From contig JAFYRW010000046.1 of NCBI GenBank assembly GCA_017546785.1, positions 34,675-98,674 of the forward strand: a DNA stretch of 64,000 nt, given 5' to 3'. A program made the translations under genes and the position numbers. The notes under the pieces were generated by a model. It was not told the DNA's origin. It made no database searches and was given only the letters and a program-made list of their open reading frames with translations. Source of the DNA: Bacteroidaceae bacterium. GTDB taxonomy: Bacteria > Bacteroidota > Bacteroidia > Bacteroidales > Bacteroidaceae. Positions 23,916-33,924 of the stretch are shown here, piece after piece. Position 1 is the stretch's first letter; each line of letters opens with the position of its first letter.

Positions 23916-26756
23916 TTATTTAATAACAACAACCTTGCCATTTACGATATAAGCACCGGGACGGGTAACAACCTCAACCTTGCGGCCTGTAAGGTCGTAA
24001 ACAACAGCCTCAGCATCAACTACAACCGACTCTACTGCTGTCACCTCGGGCTCGGGATTCTCGGGCTCGGGATTCTCAACATCAGCACCAGCAATCTTAA
24101 TAATAAAGTCGCACTGACAGCCACCATTCTGACGAATATCAGATGCGCCTTTGTCAGGATCGAGATTATTCCAGTCAATCTTTATACGCATACGATACTC
24201 ACCTGCAGCAAGATCCTCGGGCAAAACAAACCAGGGAAGACCGTAGCTACCATCGTAGTTCATCTGAGAAGAAACGTTTGCCCACTGCTCACTTGCAGCT
24301 GTACCCAAACTTGTTTTATTGTTATAGCAGTTGTAAGATACCAACTCACCGTCGTTATCACCAGCGGTGTTCAATGTAGTATTAAATGCACCATCGTTGT
24401 TATAATCGATGTATGCGTAAGCGTGCATCCACTGACCATTCCACTCAAAAGCCTCAAAGTATATAGTAGCTCCGGCAGTGGTAGAGAGAGCCTCCATTGT
24501 TCTGTCTACATATATGGGAGAGAGAGCAACAGGCTGTATATCCTCAACAGTCAAGCTATTGCCATCCATATCAGCAATGGTGAAACTGTTCAAACGACGA
24601 TCGACGTGAGTAGAGTTACCCTCTACGTGGTTATACTCAACAGCATTCTCATCAACGAATCGAGCCCAAATTTCAATATCCTCAGACACTTCAATTGTGT
24701 AGGGATTCTCGGTGCTCAAGAGAACTTTATCGTTATACCAGCCGGCAAATTTGTAGCCCTCGGCGGGAATAGCCTCCAACACAGCGTCCTTACCGTCCCA
24801 AACAAGAGCAGTAGCCTCGCCCTCGACTGTAGCCACACCACCCTCGCTCTCAACGATTGTCACAGTATATTGTACCTCCTCGGGGAATCCCACGAGAGTA
24901 CCTGTGTGACCGTTTCCAGAGATATCCTCAACCTCTGTACCCTCGATATTAGCAAAGTCATAAGCAGCAATAAGGCCTTCGGTTGTAGCATCTACTGTAG
25001 CTGTCATATCATTAGCAACCTCAGCTTGTGTAAGAGCCTTGTTGTAGAAACGTACATCATCCATCAAGCCTGTAGCAAAATAGGTAGGAGCAACAGCTGT
25101 ACCATCGGTATTTGTATATCCTGCACCTACAAGAATATCTGCCTTTGAAGGCATACCATTAGCCGACATACCTGTTTTTTTCTCCTTCAACACACCGTCT
25201 ACATACAAATAAGAGGTTGTACCATCGAGCACCCAAGAAAGATGAGCCCAAGCACCCTCGTTAAGACCGGTATTCCAAGCGAAGCTATTACCCCAAGGCT
25301 TGCCATCGTACGAAAGGTTCACCGATACTGCCTGTGTTGCAGAGTTACCACCATAAAGGTCGAATCCTGTTGTACCGCTATTTACTGTTCCCTCGTATGC
25401 ACGGTTGTTCACAAAGCGCATATTAGCACCACCTTTATAAGAAGGAATCTTAACCTTACAGGTAATTGTAAAGCCAGCCTCACCGCCTGCTGCGATGTTG
25501 AATACCTCGTCGTTGGCAATGCTCATATAGCGTGAACCGTTAAGGTCGAGTACGCCCTCTGCTACGGGAACAACAGGCTCCTTACCATCGAGCAACCAGT
25601 CGAGAGTTACATTGTAGTATGACAAGTTAAAGCCATCGTCACCGGGAAGACCGCTATCCCATTTACCCTCCTCAACAATGATACCAATTGTACCGTCGTT
25701 AAGAACCTGCAATGTAGAATAAGCTGAATAACCACTATAAACCTGACGTTTGATATCCCATTTTTCACCATTGTCAGAACTCAAATAGATTGTAACATTC
25801 TCGCGAGTAGAAGTACTTGCGGGCAAAGAGTGCAAGAGATAGTGAACGTCGCCGTGAGTGTAAGAAACAAGGTCACCGTTACAAGCAGGGTCGGGAAGAT
25901 TAGGATTCAACGCAGCTGTTGTCCAAGTTTTACCGCCGTCCTCTGATTTTGCCATAAGACGGTTACCCTTGTTACGGTTCTTGATACTCATAAGAACGTC
26001 ACCGTTAGAGAGTTCAACGACTTTAGCCTCGTCACCGTTAGCACAAGCTGCATTCTCCGATACCGACCAAGTAGCACCGTGGTCGTCAGAGTAAACAGCG
26101 TAGTTGCTCATTGAACCGCCCCAAGAGCTATCGTTACGTGCAGCAACAACAAACATCAAACGACCTTTGTTATCACCCTTCTTGAGCTGAACAGCGCTAC
26201 CAGAACCAGCAAACAAACCAATCCATTTAGACTGCGCTGCGCCATAGATACCTCCGTAAACATAAGAAGAGATATCCTCGGGCTTGCTCCAAGAAACACC
26301 ATTATCCTTACTTACAGACTTATACAAGCGCAAGGGATAAGAAGAGTTTGAGGCCCACAAGCCTACGCAGTTGTTACCGTAATTCTCGTTACCAACAAAT
26401 ACAGAGATAATGTCGCCAGTCTCCTCATCGAGAACAGCTGCTGCATCGCCGTAAGTAGTTCCTGCAGAAGCATCACCCTGAGCGATTGTTACCATTTCGC
26501 TCCAATTCTTACCACCATCGGTACTTCTTTTAGCCACAATGCTGATAATATTGGGCAAGTCACCCAACGCGGCACCACGCTTGTCGGCAATAGCCACAAG
26601 AGAACCATCGGCAGCCTGCACCAATGCAGGGATACGATAGTATTGCGAACCATCCTCACCCATTGTAAATACAGGAGTACCTACAAGATCCTGTGCGTTT
26701 ACTGCTGTTGCAAAAAGAGCAACAAACAAGGAAATTAAAAAGTAGAATTTTTTCAT
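23916..26756 (-). CDS. Secreted multidomain exo-sialidase (GH33)
   Basis: A 946-residue protein with signal peptide MKKFYFLISLFVALFATAVNAQ. Residues 22-395 form a six-bladed sialidase: YYRIP (catalytic Arg41) and five Asp boxes (STDGGKNW, SKDNGVSW, SDDHGATW, SEDGGKTW, SSDNGEKW). A LamG-like lectin domain follows (about 404-605, VLDLNGSRYMSI to GLIAAYDF), then a bacterial-repeat domain (about 628-700, GYKFAGWYND), a GEVED-like beta domain (about 705-890, AYAYIDYNNDGAFN) and a C-terminal tail VYDLTGRKV-PGAYIVNGKVVVIK. The family removes terminal sialic acid from host glycans. No sialic acid uptake or catabolism genes are adjacent. GTTG-N20-TATATTTG upstream is a good promoter. Confidence 0.92.
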   Translation of the reverse strand: MKKFYFLISLFVALFATAVNAQDLVGTPVFTMGEDGSQYYRIPALVQAADGSLVAIADKRGAALGDLPNIISIVAKRSTDGGKNWSEMVTIAQGDASAGTTYGDAAAVLDEETGDIISVFVGNENYGNNCVGLWASNSSYPLRLYKSVSKDNGVSWSKPEDISSYVYGGIYGAAQSKWIGLFAGSGSAVQLKKGDNKGRLMFVVAARNDSSWGGSMSNYAVYSDDHGATWSVSENAACANGDEAKVVELSNGDVLMSIKNRNKGNRLMAKSEDGGKTWTTAALNPNLPDPACNGDLVSYTHGDVHYLLHSLPASTSTRENVTIYLSSDNGEKWDIKRQVYSGYSAYSTLQVLNDGTIGIIVEEGKWDSGLPGDDGFNLSYYNVTLDWLLDGKEPVVPVAEGVLDLNGSRYMSIANDEVFNIAAGGEAGFTITCKVKIPSYKGGANMRFVNNRAYEGTVNSGTTGFDLYGGNSATQAVSVNLSYDGKPWGNSFAWNTGLNEGAWAHLSWVLDGTTSYLYVDGVLKEKKTGMSANGMPSKADILVGAGYTNTDGTAVAPTYFATGLMDDVRFYNKALTQAEVANDMTATVDATTEGLIAAYDFANIEGTEVEDISGNGHTGTLVGFPEEVQYTVTIVESEGGVATVEGEATALVWDGKDAVLEAIPAEGYKFAGWYNDKVLLSTENPYTIEVSEDIEIWARFVDENAVEYNHVEGNSTHVDRRLNSFTIADMDGNSLTVEDIQPVALSPIYVDRTMEALSTTAGATIYFEAFEWNGQWMHAYAYIDYNNDGAFNTTLNTAGDNDGELVSYNCYNNKTSLGTAASEQWANVSSQMNYDGSYGLPWFVLPEDLAAGEYRMRIKIDWNNLDPDKGASDIRQNGGCQCDFIIKIAGADVENPEPENPEPEVTAVESVVVDAEAVVYDLTGRKVEVVTRPGAYIVNGKVVVIK

Positions 26757-26793
26757 AGGATATTATTTAAAAAATAAACATTTACCATTGGGA

Positions 26794-26825
26794 CAAATAT
26801 ATGTCAAAGGCGTCTTATACACAAC
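26794..26825 (-). promoter_or_regulatory. Promoter of the sialidase gene
   Basis: On the minus strand a GTTG (26822-26825) lies 20 bases before TATATTTG (26794-26801), the Bacteroidetes -33/-7 arrangement. Confidence 0.65.
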
Positions 26826-26850
26826 ACTTTTTGAATAATATTTAGATATA

Positions 26851-26892
26851 AGACAAAAAAAAGACGAAGAAAACTCTTCGTCTTTTTTGTCT
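26851..26892 (-). terminator. Terminator of rpsO
   Basis: AGACAAAAAA-AGACGAAGA / TCTTCGTCT-TTTTTGTCT, a long perfect stem with a central A-rich loop, between rpsO and the sialidase promoter. Confidence 0.9.
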
Positions 26893-26909
26893 TTGTGCGC
26901 AGTCTAAAA

Positions 26910-27179
26910 TTAACGACGCAAGCCCAACTTAGCTACGATAGCACGGTAACGGTTAATGTCACGATCCTTAAGATAGTTAAGGAGTGCGCGGCGCTTACCT
27001 ACCAATGTTGTCAAAGCTCTCTGTGTGCTATAATCTTTACGGTTAGCCTTAAGGTGCTCCGTCAAATGGGCAATACGGTATGAGAACAAAGCAATCTGGC
27101 TCTCTGCTGAACCAGTATCAGTGTTAGACGTTCCGTATGTGCCAAAGATCTCTTTCTTTTTCTCAGAATCCAAATACAT
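26910..27179 (-). CDS. rpsO: Ribosomal protein S15
   Basis: An 89-residue protein of exactly the family length: MYLDSEKKKEIFGTYGTSNTDTGS, ALFSYRIAHLTEHLKAN, KRRALLNYLKDRDINRYRAIVAKLGLRR. It binds 16S rRNA and is a central-domain protein of the 30S subunit. The ATG at 27177-27179 is chosen over a longer frame. GTTG-N19-TATCTTTG upstream (27222-27252) is its promoter. It is monocistronic. Confidence 0.98.
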   Translation of the reverse strand: MYLDSEKKKEIFGTYGTSNTDTGSAESQIALFSYRIAHLTEHLKANRKDYSTQRALTTLVGKRRALLNYLKDRDINRYRAIVAKLGLRR

Positions 27180-27221
27180 AGATTTGTAGTTTAAAATGAT
27201 TAAAAATTCTTTTAGCGGGTG

Positions 27222-27252
27222 CAAAGATACTGCTATTTTTTGGATATACAAC
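27222..27252 (-). promoter_or_regulatory. Promoter of rpsO
   Basis: Minus strand: GTTG at 27249-27252, 19-base spacer, TATCTTTG at 27222-27229. Confidence 0.7.
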
Positions 27253-27355
27253 CACTTTGCTCTATTTTTTCAAATATTTTTATTCTGCAATAAAAACTAT
27301 CACTCTCCTTATATACTATTATATAATATTTATTCGATTATTCAGCATTTTTTCG

Positions 27356-27363
27356 TAACTTTG
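27356..27363 (+). promoter_or_regulatory. -7 promoter box of the typA operon
   Basis: TAACTTTG, exact TAnnTTTG, 77 bases before the typA ATG. Confidence 0.6.
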
Positions 27364-27439
27364 CAGTCGCAAAAGCGACTGCGGCCACAAGCCACAAAAT
27401 AGTCAAAAAAAAAGAATAATTCAGTAAGAGATACATTGT

Positions 27440-29236
27440 ATGCAGAACATTCGTAACATTGCAATAATCGCGCACGTAGACCACGGAAAGACTACCCTCG
27501 TAGACAAGATGATGCTCGCCGGCAATCTGCTGAAAGAGCAGGACAACGACGCACTCACACTCGACAACAACGACCTTGAGCGCGAAAGAGGAATAACCAT
27601 CCTTTCGAAGAACGTATCAATACAGTACAAGGATACAAAGATAAACATCATCGACACTCCGGGACACAGCGATTTTGGAGGAGAGGTTGAACGTGTACTC
27701 AATATGGCCGACGGCTGTCTGCTGCTTGTGGACGCATTCGAGGGTCCTATGCCTCAGACACGCTTCGTGCTGCAGAAGGCATTGGAGATTGGACTAAAGC
27801 CCATTGTTGTTGTAAACAAGGTCGATAAGCCCAACTGCCGCCCCGACGAAGTTCACGAAATGGTCTTTGACCTTATGTTCTCTCTCGATGCGACAGAAGA
27901 GCAGCTCGATTTTCCTGTAATATTCGGTTCGGCAAAGAACAATTGGATGAGCACCGACTGGCGCAATCAGACAGAGAGCATTGCTCCGCTGCTCGACGCT
28001 ATTCTGGAGCATATTCCCGCACCCAAGAAATTGGAGGGTACACCCCAGATGCTCATCACCTCACTCGACTACTCGCCCTACACTGGACGTATAGCCATAG
28101 GCCGTGTACACCGAGGCACATTGAAAGAGGGTGCCAACATTACCCTCTGCGGACGTAACGGCGGCGAGACAAAAGTAAAGATTAAGGAGCTTCACACATT
28201 CGAGGGACTCGGACGCAAGCGCACCGAGTCAGTAAGTTCGGGCGACATTTGCGCGATTGTCGGACTGGAGAAGTTCGAGATTGGCGACACAATATGCGAC
28301 TTTGAGAATCCCGAGCCTCTCCCCCCCATTGCCATCGACGAGCCTACAATGAGTATGCTCTTCACCATCAACGACTCTCCTTTCTTTGGCAAGGAGGGTA
28401 AATTCGTTACATCACGCCACATTCAGGACCGCTTGGAGAAGGAACTTGACAAGAACCTTGCTCTACGCGTAAAGAAAGACCCTGAGGAGGATGCCTGGAC
28501 TGTATTCGGCCGCGGAGTATTACACCTTTCGGTACTCATCGAGACAATGCGTCGCGAGGGCTACGAGCTACAGGTAGGACAGCCTCAGGTTATTTACAAG
28601 GAGATTGACGGTGTACGATGCGAGCCCATAGAGGAGCTTACAATAAATGTTCCCACCGACTATTCGAGTAAGATGATTGATATGATTACCCGCCGCAAAG
28701 GAGAGATGCTCTCTATGGAGGCGCAGGGAGAGCGTGTGAACATTGAGTTCAACATTCCCTCGCGAGGAATCATCGGCCTTCGTACAAACGTGCTCACAGC
28801 ATCGGCAGGAGAGGCCATAATGGCTCACCGATTCAAAGAGTATCAGCCCTACAAAGGCGAGATTGAGCGTCGTACCAACGGCTCAATGGTAGCAATGGAG
28901 AGCGGAACGGCATTTGCCTACGCAATAGACAAATTGCAGGACCGCGGACGTTTCTTCATCACTCCACAGGAAGATGTATATGCCGGACAGGTAGTAGGTG
29001 AGCACATTCACGAGAACGACCTTGTAATTAACGTGACAAAGAGCAAGAAGCTTACCAATATGCGCGCCAGCGGCTCCGACGACAAGGCACGCATCATTCC
29101 TCCCATAATATTCTCGCTCGAAGAGGCTCTCGAATATATAAAGGAGGATGAGTACCTCGAGGTAACGCCAAAGTCTATGCGTATGCGTAAGACTATCCTC
29201 GACGAGATTGAGCGCAAACGTGCCAACAAGCAGTAA
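27440..29236 (+). CDS. typA: GTPase TypA/BipA
   Basis: A 598-residue translational GTPase. G1 is AHVDHGKTTLVDKM, G2 RERGITI, G3 DTPGHSDFGGEVERVL and G4 NKVDKP; domains II, III, V and the BipA-specific C-terminal domain follow (GIIGLRTNVLTASAGEAIMAHRF, KLTNMRASGSDDKARIIPP). It binds the 70S or 50S subunit and affects ribosome assembly and stress growth. A lipoprotein gene follows after 12 bases in the same direction. Confidence 0.98.
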   Translation: MQNIRNIAIIAHVDHGKTTLVDKMMLAGNLLKEQDNDALTLDNNDLERERGITILSKNVSIQYKDTKINIIDTPGHSDFGGEVERVLNMADGCLLLVDAFEGPMPQTRFVLQKALEIGLKPIVVVNKVDKPNCRPDEVHEMVFDLMFSLDATEEQLDFPVIFGSAKNNWMSTDWRNQTESIAPLLDAILEHIPAPKKLEGTPQMLITSLDYSPYTGRIAIGRVHRGTLKEGANITLCGRNGGETKVKIKELHTFEGLGRKRTESVSSGDICAIVGLEKFEIGDTICDFENPEPLPPIAIDEPTMSMLFTINDSPFFGKEGKFVTSRHIQDRLEKELDKNLALRVKKDPEEDAWTVFGRGVLHLSVLIETMRREGYELQVGQPQVIYKEIDGVRCEPIEELTINVPTDYSSKMIDMITRRKGEMLSMEAQGERVNIEFNIPSRGIIGLRTNVLTASAGEAIMAHRFKEYQPYKGEIERRTNGSMVAMESGTAFAYAIDKLQDRGRFFITPQEDVYAGQVVGEHIHENDLVINVTKSKKLTNMRASGSDDKARIIPPIIFSLEEALEYIKEDEYLEVTPKSMRMRKTILDEIERKRANKQ

Positions 29237-29248
29237 TCATTCAGAAAA

Positions 29249-30337
29249 ATGAAGAAAGCCATTGTCGCACTGCTCGTAACACTTACTCTCTTTGCCTGCA
29301 AGGAGAGTAAGCCATCGTATACGCTCGAGGGCTTCTACGGCAACGGCAACGACACACTGCTGATATTCGGCACCGACAGACGTCACGACCACATAGACAC
29401 TCTGATAAGCAAAAAGGACGGAAGCTTCCTATACAATATAGAAACAGACACTGTTATTCCTTTGACACTTTTGCTCCCCGACGGCAAAATGATGGCATTA
29501 TATGCCGAACCCGAGCAAAAAGGAGTGTTTATTGCCGACACGCTACATAAGAACCGCTACCGCATTATAGGCGGAGCGACACAGGAGCTGCACGACAGCA
29601 TAATTGCGGTTATCGACTCAATAGACGACTCTGCACAAAAGCAGAAAGCAATAGAGGAGTTCATCTCCGCCTACCCATACAACGACATTAACATCCGTCT
29701 CATAACACACTACCTTGCCGAGGTTGATAATCCCAGCATTTCAGCAATAAACGAATGTATAAAATTGTTGGGGGGAACACTGCAGGACAACGAGCGCATA
29801 CAGGAGCTCACACTGAAGGCCGACCGCAAGCAGGGTAATCTGCTCTACCGCAGCTTCCCCGATTTTAATATCACCCTTGCCGACAGCACAAAAAGAAAAA
29901 ACTCCGACTATCGCGACAAGCACTTAGTGGTCACCTTCTGGGCATCGTGGGACTCTGCAAGCATAAAACGCCTAAAAGAGTACCGCAAATTAAAGGCACT
30001 GAAAGACACCGCACATTTTGCGCTACTCAACATTTCGTTCGACTACGACACTGCCGCGTGGCGCCGATCGCTCATCAACGACAGCATTCCCGGCGACAAT
30101 TACTGCGATACAAAAGCGTGGGGCAACGACATTGCAAAGAGCTTTACAATAAACAAGCTGCCATACAGCATACACGTAAATCCCTATCAGCGAACAAACA
30201 AGTTCGGCATAGACGAGGAGTTCCTGAACAACAATATCGACTCTCTGATAAACAAGCTTAAGGACGAGATAAAGAAACGCAAGGAGCGCGAGCGCAAGAG
30301 ACAAGAGGAAGAGGAAAAAAAGAAGAAAAAGAAATAA
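29249..30337 (+). CDS. Thioredoxin-fold lipoprotein (TlpA-like) without the CxxC pair
   Basis: A 362-residue protein with lipoprotein signal MKKAIVALLVTLTLFAC (Cys17). The N-terminal beta domain resembles DUF4369-type domains (YTLEGFYGNGNDTLLIFG). From about residue 205 a thioredoxin-like domain follows: LVVTFWASWDSASIKRLKEY, where TlpA/ResA relatives have WASWCxxC. Here the redox positions read D-S-A-S, so thiol chemistry is not possible at that site. Later motifs (KLPYSIHV in place of cis-Pro TPxxF) agree with a retained fold. The last 25 residues are almost all Lys, Arg and Glu. It is co-transcribed with typA and yifB. Function is unknown. Confidence 0.8.
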   Translation: MKKAIVALLVTLTLFACKESKPSYTLEGFYGNGNDTLLIFGTDRRHDHIDTLISKKDGSFLYNIETDTVIPLTLLLPDGKMMALYAEPEQKGVFIADTLHKNRYRIIGGATQELHDSIIAVIDSIDDSAQKQKAIEEFISAYPYNDINIRLITHYLAEVDNPSISAINECIKLLGGTLQDNERIQELTLKADRKQGNLLYRSFPDFNITLADSTKRKNSDYRDKHLVVTFWASWDSASIKRLKEYRKLKALKDTAHFALLNISFDYDTAAWRRSLINDSIPGDNYCDTKAWGNDIAKSFTINKLPYSIHVNPYQRTNKFGIDEEFLNNNIDSLINKLKDEIKKRKERERKRQEEEEKKKKKK

Positions 30338-30343
30338 CGCAAT

Positions 30344-31882
30344 ATGTTGGTCAAAGTATTTGCGGCAGCCATTCAAGGCATAAACGCCACACTGGTAACA
30401 ATAGAGGTAAATGCTCTGCGAGGAATAAGATTCTTCCTCGTGGGACTGCCCGACAATGCCGTAAAAGAGAGCCACGAACGCATACAGTCGGCCTTTCAGT
30501 ATAATGGACTCAAATTCCCCAGCAAGCAGATAATTGTGAATATGGCGCCGGCCGACATTCGCAAGGAGGGCTCGGCCTACGACCTTCCCATAGCAATAGG
30601 AATACTCGCCGCAGATGGTGCAATATCATCGGAGAGATTGGGTAAATATCTTATAATGGGAGAGCTTGGTCTCGACGGTGGCATTATGCCCGTAAAAGGG
30701 GTGCTACCGATAGCCCTGAAAGCAAAAGAGGCAGGATACGAAGGAATAATAATACCCACAGCCAACGCCTCGGAGGCCGCAGTGGTAGAGGGCATAAAGG
30801 TATATGCCGCCGACAACATTCTGCAGGTGATACGCTTCTTGAATGGCGAGGAGGAGATTACTCCCCACAGCATAGACATTGAGAAGGACTTCTACTCGCA
30901 GCAGAGCTCTTTCCCGTTCGACTTTAGCGAGGTTCGCGGACAAGAGAGCGTGAAGCGCGCCTTTGAGGTAGCCGCCGCAGGAGGACACAATCTTATAATG
31001 GTAGGCCCCCCGGGAAGCGGAAAATCGATGATGGCGAAGCGTCTGCCCAGCATACTGCCACCGCTCACACTGCAGGAGAGCCTCGAGACAACAAAGATAC
31101 ATTCGGTTAGCGGACACCTTCCCGACGGAGTATCGCTCATAACACAGCGTCCGTTCCGTAGCCCCCACCACACAATATCATCGGTTGCACTCTGCGGAGG
31201 AGGCAGCAACCCCCGTCCAGGAGAAATATCGTTGGCACACAACGGAGTATTGTTCCTCGACGAGTTGCCCGAATTCTCGCGCGACGTATTAGAGGTAATG
31301 CGACAGCCTCTCGAGGACCGCAAAATATGCGTCGCACGCGCCAGCTACAAGGTAGAATACCCCGCCGGAGTAATGTTCGTCGCATCGATGAACCCCTGCC
31401 CTTGCGGATACTACAATCACCCCACAAAAGCCTGCGTATGTAGCCCCGCACAGGTTCAGCGCTATCTTAACAAGATAAGCGGCCCGCTATTGGACCGCAT
31501 CGACCTTCAGATTGAGATTGTCCCCGTACCATTCGAAAAAATATCCGACGCGCGCGAGGGAGAGTCCAGCGCAGCAATACGCGAACGTGTTATTGCCGCG
31601 CGCAAGATACAGGAGCAACGATACGCCAACGAGCCCGGAGTACATTGCAACGCACAGATGCCTCCGAAACTCATAAGCAAATACGCCGGCATAGACAAGC
31701 AGAGCCTCACAATGCTAAGAACAGCAATGGAACGCTTCAACCTTTCGGCACGTGCCTACGACCGCATACTAAAGGTCGCACGCACCATTGCCGACCTTGA
31801 GGCAAGCGAGAATATACAAAGCCACCACATTGCCGAGGCCATAGGCTACCGCAATCTCGACCGCGAGAATTGGGGAAACTAA
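30344..31882 (+). CDS. YifB/ComM family Mg-chelatase-like AAA+ ATPase
   Basis: A 512-residue protein. The N-terminal ChlI-like domain carries VEVNALRGIRFFLVGLPDNAVKES; the AAA+ core has Walker A GPPGSGKSMMAKRL near residue 220, Walker B GVLFLDELPEF, and NPCPCGYYNHPTKAC with a Cys cluster, then SGPLLDRIDLQIE; a C-terminal helical domain follows. ComM relatives are branch-migration helicases acting in recombination of incoming DNA. It starts 6 bases after the preceding lipoprotein gene. Confidence 0.93.
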   Translation: MLVKVFAAAIQGINATLVTIEVNALRGIRFFLVGLPDNAVKESHERIQSAFQYNGLKFPSKQIIVNMAPADIRKEGSAYDLPIAIGILAADGAISSERLGKYLIMGELGLDGGIMPVKGVLPIALKAKEAGYEGIIIPTANASEAAVVEGIKVYAADNILQVIRFLNGEEEITPHSIDIEKDFYSQQSSFPFDFSEVRGQESVKRAFEVAAAGGHNLIMVGPPGSGKSMMAKRLPSILPPLTLQESLETTKIHSVSGHLPDGVSLITQRPFRSPHHTISSVALCGGGSNPRPGEISLAHNGVLFLDELPEFSRDVLEVMRQPLEDRKICVARASYKVEYPAGVMFVASMNPCPCGYYNHPTKACVCSPAQVQRYLNKISGPLLDRIDLQIEIVPVPFEKISDAREGESSAAIRERVIAARKIQEQRYANEPGVHCNAQMPPKLISKYAGIDKQSLTMLRTAMERFNLSARAYDRILKVARTIADLEASENIQSHHIAEAIGYRNLDRENWGN

Positions 31883-31910
31883 GAAACAATAACTACAAAA
31901 ACATATAACA

Positions 31911-33332
31911 ATGACAAGAGAACTTTTTACAAACGAGGCATACAAGATTGCCGACATTAACCTTGCCGATTTTGGTCGCAAGGAGATTGAAATGGCACAG
32001 CACGAAATGCCGGGCCTTATGGCTCTAAGAGCAAAATACGGTAACGAGAAGCCTTTGAAGGGAGCGCGCATTATGGGCTCTTTGCATATGACAATTCAGA
32101 CAGCGGTGCTCATTGAGACACTCGCCGAGCTTGGCGCTGAGATTCGTTGGGTATCGTGCAACATCTATTCCACACAGGACCACGCTGCTGCAGCCATTGC
32201 AAATGCAGGAATCCCTGTCTATGCGTGGAAGGGCGAGAATCTTGCCGACTATTGGTGGTGCACACTACAGGCATTAACTTTTGCAAACGGCGAAGGCCCC
32301 GACACTATTGTAGACGATGGTGGCGACGCTACTCTTATGATTCATTTGGGATACGCTGCCGAGAATGACCCATCGGTACTCAATTACGCCGAGGATGCTC
32401 CCGAGGATGAGCGTGAGCTAAAAAAACTACTCGCCGAGGTTCTCAAGGCCGACAATCAGCATTGGCACAAGGTTGCCGCTAAGGTTAAGGGTGTATCGGA
32501 GGAGACAACAACAGGCGTACACCGTCTCTATCAGATGATGGAGAACAAGGAACTTTTGTTCCCTGCGTTCAACGTAAACGACTCGGTGACAAAGAGTAAG
32601 TTCGACAACCTTTACGGTTGCCGCGAGTCGCTTGCCGACGGTATAAAGAGAGCTACCGACGTAATGATTGCCGGAAAGGTTGCTGTAGTATGTGGATACG
32701 GCGACGTTGGTAAAGGTTGCGCACACAGTATGCGCTCTTACGGTGCCCGCGTGGTAGTAACCGAGATTGACCCTATATGCGCTCTACAGGCTGCAATGGA
32801 GGGATTCGAGGTTGTTACAATGGACGAGGCTTGTAAATACGGTAATATTTTTGTTACCTGCATCGGAAACATCGACATTGTACGCATCGACCATATGGAG
32901 CAAATGCCCGACCAGGCTATTGTATGTAATATCGGCCACTTTGACAATGAGATTCAGGTTGAGGCACTAAAGAACTACAAAGGCATTAACTGTCTTAACA
33001 TCAAGCCTCAGGTAGACCGTTATTTCTTCCCCGACGGACACAGCATAATTCTGCTTGCCGACGGACGTCTGGTGAACCTCGGCTGCGCTACAGGACACCC
33101 TTCGTTTGTAATGAGTAACTCATTCACCAACCAGACATTGGCGCAGATTGAGCTTTTCACAAAAGAGTATGCCACAGGAGTATATTGCCTGCCCAAGCAT
33201 CTCGACGAGGAGGTTGCACGCCTTCACCTAGGTCGCTTGAACGTGAAGCTCACCACTCTCACCGAGAAACAGGCTGCATACATTGGCGTAGACGTGAACG
33301 GTCCTTATAAATCGGACATCTATCGCTATTGA
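31911..33332 (+). CDS. ahcY: Adenosylhomocysteinase
   Basis: A 473-residue NAD-dependent hydrolase that splits S-adenosylhomocysteine into adenosine and homocysteine. Signatures are [30 protein letters not shown], the NAD-binding [27 protein letters not shown], and the C-terminal [28 protein letters not shown], in which Lys and Tyr are conserved. The length with insert near 190 is the bacterial form. It is followed by a LOG-family gene 4 bases later. Confidence 0.98.
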   Translation: MTRELFTNEAYKIADINLADFGRKEIEMAQHEMPGLMALRAKYGNEKPLKGARIMGSLHMTIQTAVLIETLAELGAEIRWVSCNIYSTQDHAAAAIANAGIPVYAWKGENLADYWWCTLQALTFANGEGPDTIVDDGGDATLMIHLGYAAENDPSVLNYAEDAPEDERELKKLLAEVLKADNQHWHKVAAKVKGVSEETTTGVHRLYQMMENKELLFPAFNVNDSVTKSKFDNLYGCRESLADGIKRATDVMIAGKVAVVCGYGDVGKGCAHSMRSYGARVVVTEIDPICALQAAMEGFEVVTMDEACKYGNIFVTCIGNIDIVRIDHMEQMPDQAIVCNIGHFDNEIQVEALKNYKGINCLNIKPQVDRYFFPDGHSIILLADGRLVNLGCATGHPSFVMSNSFTNQTLAQIELFTKEYATGVYCLPKHLDEEVARLHLGRLNVKLTTLTEKQAAYIGVDVNGPYKSDIYRY

Positions 33333-33336
33333 TTAT

Positions 33337-33924
33337 ATGCCTAAAGCAAAAAGCATTTGCGTATATTGTGCATCGAGTAGCAGGGTGAACCCCTGCTACT
33401 CCGATGCTGCATATTCGCTCGGTGCACTACTCGCACAAAAGGGAATAACACTGATAACGGGAGCCGGATGCCAAGGGCTTATGCGTGCCGTGGAAGATGG
33501 AGCATTGGAGAATGGCGGAAAGGCTGTAGGTGTAATTCCCGCCTTTATGGTTGAGCAAAATTGGCAACACCCGTCGATGAGCGAGCTTCACATAACAGAG
33601 GATATGCACTCGCGCAAGCAAAAGATGGCACAGCTATCCGAAGCGGTAATTGCACTGCCCGGCGGTTGCGGAACAATGGAGGAGCTATGCGAGATTATCA
33701 CGTGGAAGCAATTGGGATTATATCTTAATCCAATCGTCATTCTTAATATAAACGGCTACTACGATGCTCTTATTCAACAATTGGAACGTGCCGTCGAGGA
33801 GCAGTTTATGGGCAAGATACACAGCAAAATATGGAGCGTGGCAAGCACCCCCGAGGAGGCGCTACAACAGATAGAGGAGACTCCTGTGTGGAATCCCGAA
33901 ATACGTAAATATGCTGCACTATGA
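33337..33924 (+). CDS. LOG family protein (TIGR00730 Rossmann fold)
   Basis: A 195-residue protein with the LOG signature PGGCGTMEELCEIITWKQLG and the N-terminal SICVYCASSSRVN. Family members release the base from nucleoside 5'-monophosphates (studied as cytokinin riboside 5'-monophosphate phosphoribohydrolase) and in most bacteria have a housekeeping nucleotide role. It lies directly after ahcY, whose product releases adenosine, but a metabolic connection is only inference. It overlaps the DUF4271 gene by 4 bases. Confidence 0.93.
   Translation: MPKAKSICVYCASSSRVNPCYSDAAYSLGALLAQKGITLITGAGCQGLMRAVEDGALENGGKAVGVIPAFMVEQNWQHPSMSELHITEDMHSRKQKMAQLSEAVIALPGGCGTMEELCEIITWKQLGLYLNPIVILNINGYYDALIQQLERAVEEQFMGKIHSKIWSVASTPEEALQQIEETPVWNPEIRKYAAL

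Noticed and set aside
23874..25148. A 424-codon open frame on the plus strand opposite the sialidase gene
   Set aside because: Composition and hydropathy are erratic, no domain is recognisable, and the opposite strand has a clear multidomain sialidase with signal peptide.
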